From: a virus
Direction: 5' to 3' (one strand)
Length of the DNA stretch: 32,601 nt
IMG/VR virus record: IMGVR_UViG_3300037537_000334
Span: 1-32,601 of that record
In this document: piece by piece, positions 29,942 to 32,601 of the stretch
Numbering within the stretch: the first letter of the stretch is position 1
How the letters are laid out: each line of letters opens with the position of its first letter
Notes under the pieces: generated by a model
What the model saw: the letters and a program-made list of their open reading frames with translations, nothing else
What the model was told of the DNA's origin: nothing
The model's database searches: none
Position numbers and translations under genes: made by a program

Positions 29942-31491
29942 TGCGAGATTTATCCAAGACGCATAGCGATTATGCAACATTTTTACCAGCAATTAGTGGC
30001 TTTATGACAGAGCTACTAGGTAGATGTAAAAATGTGCCTGGATATATCCCAGACGGTAGAGTCCCAAATGGATTTGAACATGGCTTCGAAGGCATGAACT
30101 TCTTGGATAAAGAAAAAGGTTACTATTATTATGACAAAGCACTTTATAGTGCCGGTCATGCTTATCTCGATATAGAGAAAAGTAAGGTCATGGAACATAT
30201 TATACAATATAGAGACAAAAGTAATACAACTATTGTAGGAGACTCCGGTGGTTTCCAAATTGGTAAGGGTGTTATTAAGTTTGACTGGGCAAACTTTTTC
30301 GAGAAGCCCGGTGACATGGGCTACAAAGGTGATGCTGATAAAGTTAGGGCTAAAATCCTTGCTTGGTTAGAACATACTGCAGACTGGAGTATGACATTTG
30401 ATGTTCCTAGTTGGGCATGTAAGCCTGGCTTTAAAGAAAAGACTGGACTACAGAGCTTTGAAGAATGTTTGAAGTGTACTACATATAACTTAGGTTGGTT
30501 TAAAGATAATCGTTTAGGATACACAAAGTTCTTAAATGTGTTGCAAGGAACATATTGGGAAGATGCAGAACAATGGTATCAAACAGTTAAGCCTTACTCA
30601 GAAGGACCTGACGGATTAGAAGGTTGGGGCATGGGTGGTAACAATATCCGCGACATGCACATGGCACTGAAACGTATTATTACTTTGCGTGATGATGAAC
30701 TACTACAAGACAAAGACTGGATACACTTCTTAGGTACAAGTAAACTTGAATGGGGTGTGATGCTCACAAGCATACAGAGACAGTTAAGAGAACATGTTAA
30801 CCCTAACATCATAGTTAGTTTTGATTGTGCTAGTCCTTACATTAGTAGTGCAAATGGTTTAGTATACACAAGAAACAAAATTACTAGTGATCAGATGAGT
30901 TACATTATGGAGAAGTGTTTTGATAACAAAGCATTTAGTCATCACTCACCTGGCAACTTGTCTAACAATCCTTTCCCTTGGGAGAGTGAGATTGGTAGTA
31001 GAATTGTTACTGGTGATGTTAATTGGTATGCTCCAGGTATGTTAAACAAAATACACAAAGAAGGTAAAACTTCTTGGGATAGTTTCACATACGGTATACT
31101 AATGGCACACAATGTTTACATGCACATTAGAGCAGTACAAGAAGCAAACAGCCTAGCAACATTAGAGATAGAGAACTATCAATTAGATTGGAAGAACTGG
31201 CAGAAGAAAGGTAAGAAACTTAATCAAGAAAGTTTGTACACGCCTAGAAATATGCTAATGTTTGATTCATTTGTTAAAGAACTATTTGTAAGTGATAACC
31301 CACACAAACTATTAGATGACGCACATCCGTTCTTAGATGATGTTAGTAATAACAAGCACAAAGATGCAGACACGGCATTTAATTCAAGTGCGGCAAGCAT
31401 GTTCTTTGAAGCAGAAGTAGAGCAACAAGTAGAAGGTGAGTTTGATGCTATCCAAGAAGAAGCATTGGGCAACCTAGTGGCGGAGTTATAA
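29941..31491 (+). CDS. TGT/DpdA-like base-exchange enzyme
   Basis: 516 residues, ATG overlapping the clamp-like stop. Queuine tRNA-ribosyltransferase (TGT) superfamily motifs are visible in order: GDSGGFQIG (D101), NVLQGTYWEDAE (VQG position), GWGMGGN, HFLGT and a late SFDCASP (D295), where TGTs keep the nucleophilic Asp. These enzymes swap a guanine for a 7-deazaguanine in tRNA; phage and bacterial DpdA members do it in DNA. I find no CxCxxC-type zinc site, unlike typical TGT, which favours a DpdA-like branch. A long C-terminal extension is acidic. No preQ0 synthesis gene lies in the window. tRNA versus DNA target remains open. Confidence 0.78.
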   Translation: MRDLSKTHSDYATFLPAISGFMTELLGRCKNVPGYIPDGRVPNGFEHGFEGMNFLDKEKGYYYYDKALYSAGHAYLDIEKSKVMEHIIQYRDKSNTTIVGDSGGFQIGKGVIKFDWANFFEKPGDMGYKGDADKVRAKILAWLEHTADWSMTFDVPSWACKPGFKEKTGLQSFEECLKCTTYNLGWFKDNRLGYTKFLNVLQGTYWEDAEQWYQTVKPYSEGPDGLEGWGMGGNNIRDMHMALKRIITLRDDELLQDKDWIHFLGTSKLEWGVMLTSIQRQLREHVNPNIIVSFDCASPYISSANGLVYTRNKITSDQMSYIMEKCFDNKAFSHHSPGNLSNNPFPWESEIGSRIVTGDVNWYAPGMLNKIHKEGKTSWDSFTYGILMAHNVYMHIRAVQEANSLATLEIENYQLDWKNWQKKGKKLNQESLYTPRNMLMFDSFVKELFVSDNPHKLLDDAHPFLDDVSNNKHKDADTAFNSSAASMFFEAEVEQQVEGEFDAIQEEALGNLVAEL

Positions 31492-31494
31492 GTA

Positions 31495-32379
31495 ATGAAA
31501 GCACTATTAGTTGGATTAGGTGGCATAGGCAGTAATGTTTATTTGCCTGAGCTTATTAAGTTAGGATATACTGTAGACACAGTAGATTCTGTAGTTAGTG
31601 GTGCAACATTTAAAGACGTAAAACAAGTAACATCGAACTATAATGTTTGTATTATTTGTACTCCCAACTTTACACACGATTCAATCGCTAGGGCGTTAGC
31701 TTCTAGAGATAATAGATGTATATTCATTGAGAAGCCAGGCTTGCCCAGTTCATCACAATGGAATGCACTATGCGAAGACTTCGAAGACACTAAGTTTATA
31801 TTGTGTAAAAATAACTTATATAGAAATAATTATGGTGCTGTAGATGACTTTTTAAAAGGAGGAGAGGAGCTCGTAGGTATAGATGTTACATGGTTTAATG
31901 CTAATAGAGTACCAAATCCGGGTGGCTGGAGCACACAAAGACGTAAAGCATGGGGAGGAGTTGCATTAGATTTATTCCCACATTTGTATTGTCAATTGAT
32001 TAAAGTGTTTGGCGGTGTACCTGAAATGGATCGTAGCAGTCACAGTATGGTCCAACAGCATGTACTAGGTGACTTAGAAGGTAGTGACTATGGTCCAATG
32101 CATATGGGAGGCATCTACAACGTATGTGATTATGCTCAAGAAACATGGTACGTCGATGACAAGTATCCTATTAACATTAAGGCTAGTTGGAAAATTGGTT
32201 TCGATGACCAAAGTATTAGGATATATACTGAGAATAGTATGTACCAATGGAATTTTGGTTTATGTCCAGCTGATGCATACGGCAGTATGATAGCAGTTGG
32301 TCAAACAGAACCATACGACTTACACAGACATATTGATACTTGGATACACAAGAACCTAGAGGCATACCATGAAGGTTGA
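31495..32379 (+). CDS. Gfo/Idh/MocA-family oxidoreductase
   Basis: 294 residues, three bases after the previous stop. N-terminal Rossmann motif GLGGIG (7-12), then CTPNFTHDS (55-63) and EKPG (79-82), the classic Gfo/Idh/MocA signature; a second half with strands fits the C-terminal beta-sheet domain but is somewhat short for the family. They oxidise or reduce sugars, inositols and related compounds using NAD(P). The next gene overlaps its 3' end. Substrate not predictable; see the link with the amidinotransferase. Confidence 0.82.
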   Translation: MKALLVGLGGIGSNVYLPELIKLGYTVDTVDSVVSGATFKDVKQVTSNYNVCIICTPNFTHDSIARALASRDNRCIFIEKPGLPSSSQWNALCEDFEDTKFILCKNNLYRNNYGAVDDFLKGGEELVGIDVTWFNANRVPNPGGWSTQRRKAWGGVALDLFPHLYCQLIKVFGGVPEMDRSSHSMVQQHVLGDLEGSDYGPMHMGGIYNVCDYAQETWYVDDKYPINIKASWKIGFDDQSIRIYTENSMYQWNFGLCPADAYGSMIAVGQTEPYDLHRHIDTWIHKNLEAYHEG

Positions 32380-32601
32380 TCAATACTACACTACTGGCAA
32401 GATGGATATATTTAGGCAAGAGTACGACAAGCCTAACCATACACACAACCAGATAGAAGTTCAGAGTATTTACACCGGAGTATGTAGTAGTGATGTAGCA
32501 ATGTATAAGGGAGAGTTTCCTTTACTACCAACTCACATGCATGGACATGAATCGCTTGGTAAAGTTATCGCAGTAGGTTCAAGTATATCTAATGTAGACG
32601 T
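32369..32601 (+). CDS. Zinc-dependent alcohol dehydrogenase, N-terminal part (3' end outside window)
   Basis: 77 residues visible, continuing beyond the window. The ATG overlaps the previous gene by 11 nt. TGVCSSDV with a zinc-ligand Cys (about C39) and GHES (about H60, E61) are the first catalytic zinc ligands of medium-chain dehydrogenases, within a GroES-like fold. Together with the preceding Gfo/Idh/MocA gene it forms a small oxidoreductase unit. Family is clear; the cofactor domain lies outside the window. Confidence 0.78.
   Translation, partial: MKVDQYYTTGKMDIFRQEYDKPNHTHNQIEVQSIYTGVCSSDVAMYKGEFPLLPTHMHGHESLGKVIAVGSSISNVD

Noticed and set aside
1-32601. tRNA genes, rRNA, CRISPR arrays, transposases or integrases
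   Set aside because: I found no cloverleaf, no regular repeat-spacer array and no transposase or integrase motif.

Overview
The window is best read as about 32.6 kb of a T4-type (tailed myovirus-like) marine phage genome, or a close environmental relative. Three things support this: a complete T4 gp43-like family B DNA polymerase with a candidate sliding clamp, long repetitive beta-rich fibre/structural proteins of the kind seen in marine T4-like phages, and several exact or near-exact copies of the T4 late promoter octamer TATAAATA. A second promoter class (TTGACA/T, 16-17 nt, TATAAT) precedes other genes. The DNA is AT-rich, genes are tightly packed with frequent overlaps, and I see no tRNA, rRNA, CRISPR array or transposase. 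The host is unknown. Several envelope proteins resemble families I associate with marine Gammaproteobacteria, which hints at such a host.

Layout: (1) 1-6257, three consecutive structural/fibre genes ending at a strong terminator. (2) 6359-9838, a small protein with a predicted leaderless message, a MoxR-like AAA+ ATPase, a candidate structured RNA, a metallopeptidase/VWA protein and three mini-genes. (3) 9841-14280, a glycine amidinotransferase-family enzyme, a calcineurin-like phosphoesterase, an Smr-like mini protein, three phage hypotheticals (one with an AT-hook-like tail) and a short-chain dehydrogenase. (4) 14382-16501, hypotheticals and a HAD phosphatase. (5) 16585-21408, an unusual block in which nearly every product is predicted to be exported, lipidated or membrane-bound. 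It is headed by a secreted protein joining a c-type heme site to a PHM-type copper monooxygenase-like region. (6) 21506-23410, a SleB-type cell-wall hydrolase and another fibre gene. (7) 23407-25619 on the minus strand, two paralogous 2OG-Fe(II) oxygenase-like genes, an acidic protein and an EF-hand membrane protein. (8) 25775-32601, a DsbA-like protein, DNA polymerase, a small structural protein, the candidate clamp, a TGT/DpdA-like base-exchange enzyme, a Gfo/Idh/MocA oxidoreductase and the start of a zinc alcohol dehydrogenase.

How the genes may work together: polymerase, clamp and DsbA-like protein form the replication and late-transcription core, and the fibre genes and SleB hydrolase fit virion and lysis roles under late promoters. 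The most unusual content is the envelope block (5). It lies between two copies of AAGATAAATAG, a late-promoter-like sequence, and could be a cargo cassette that alters the host periplasm late in infection. The amidinotransferase, Gfo/Idh/MocA, zinc dehydrogenase and SDR genes together resemble the enzyme classes that build guanidino-cyclitols or modified sugars. That link is inference only.
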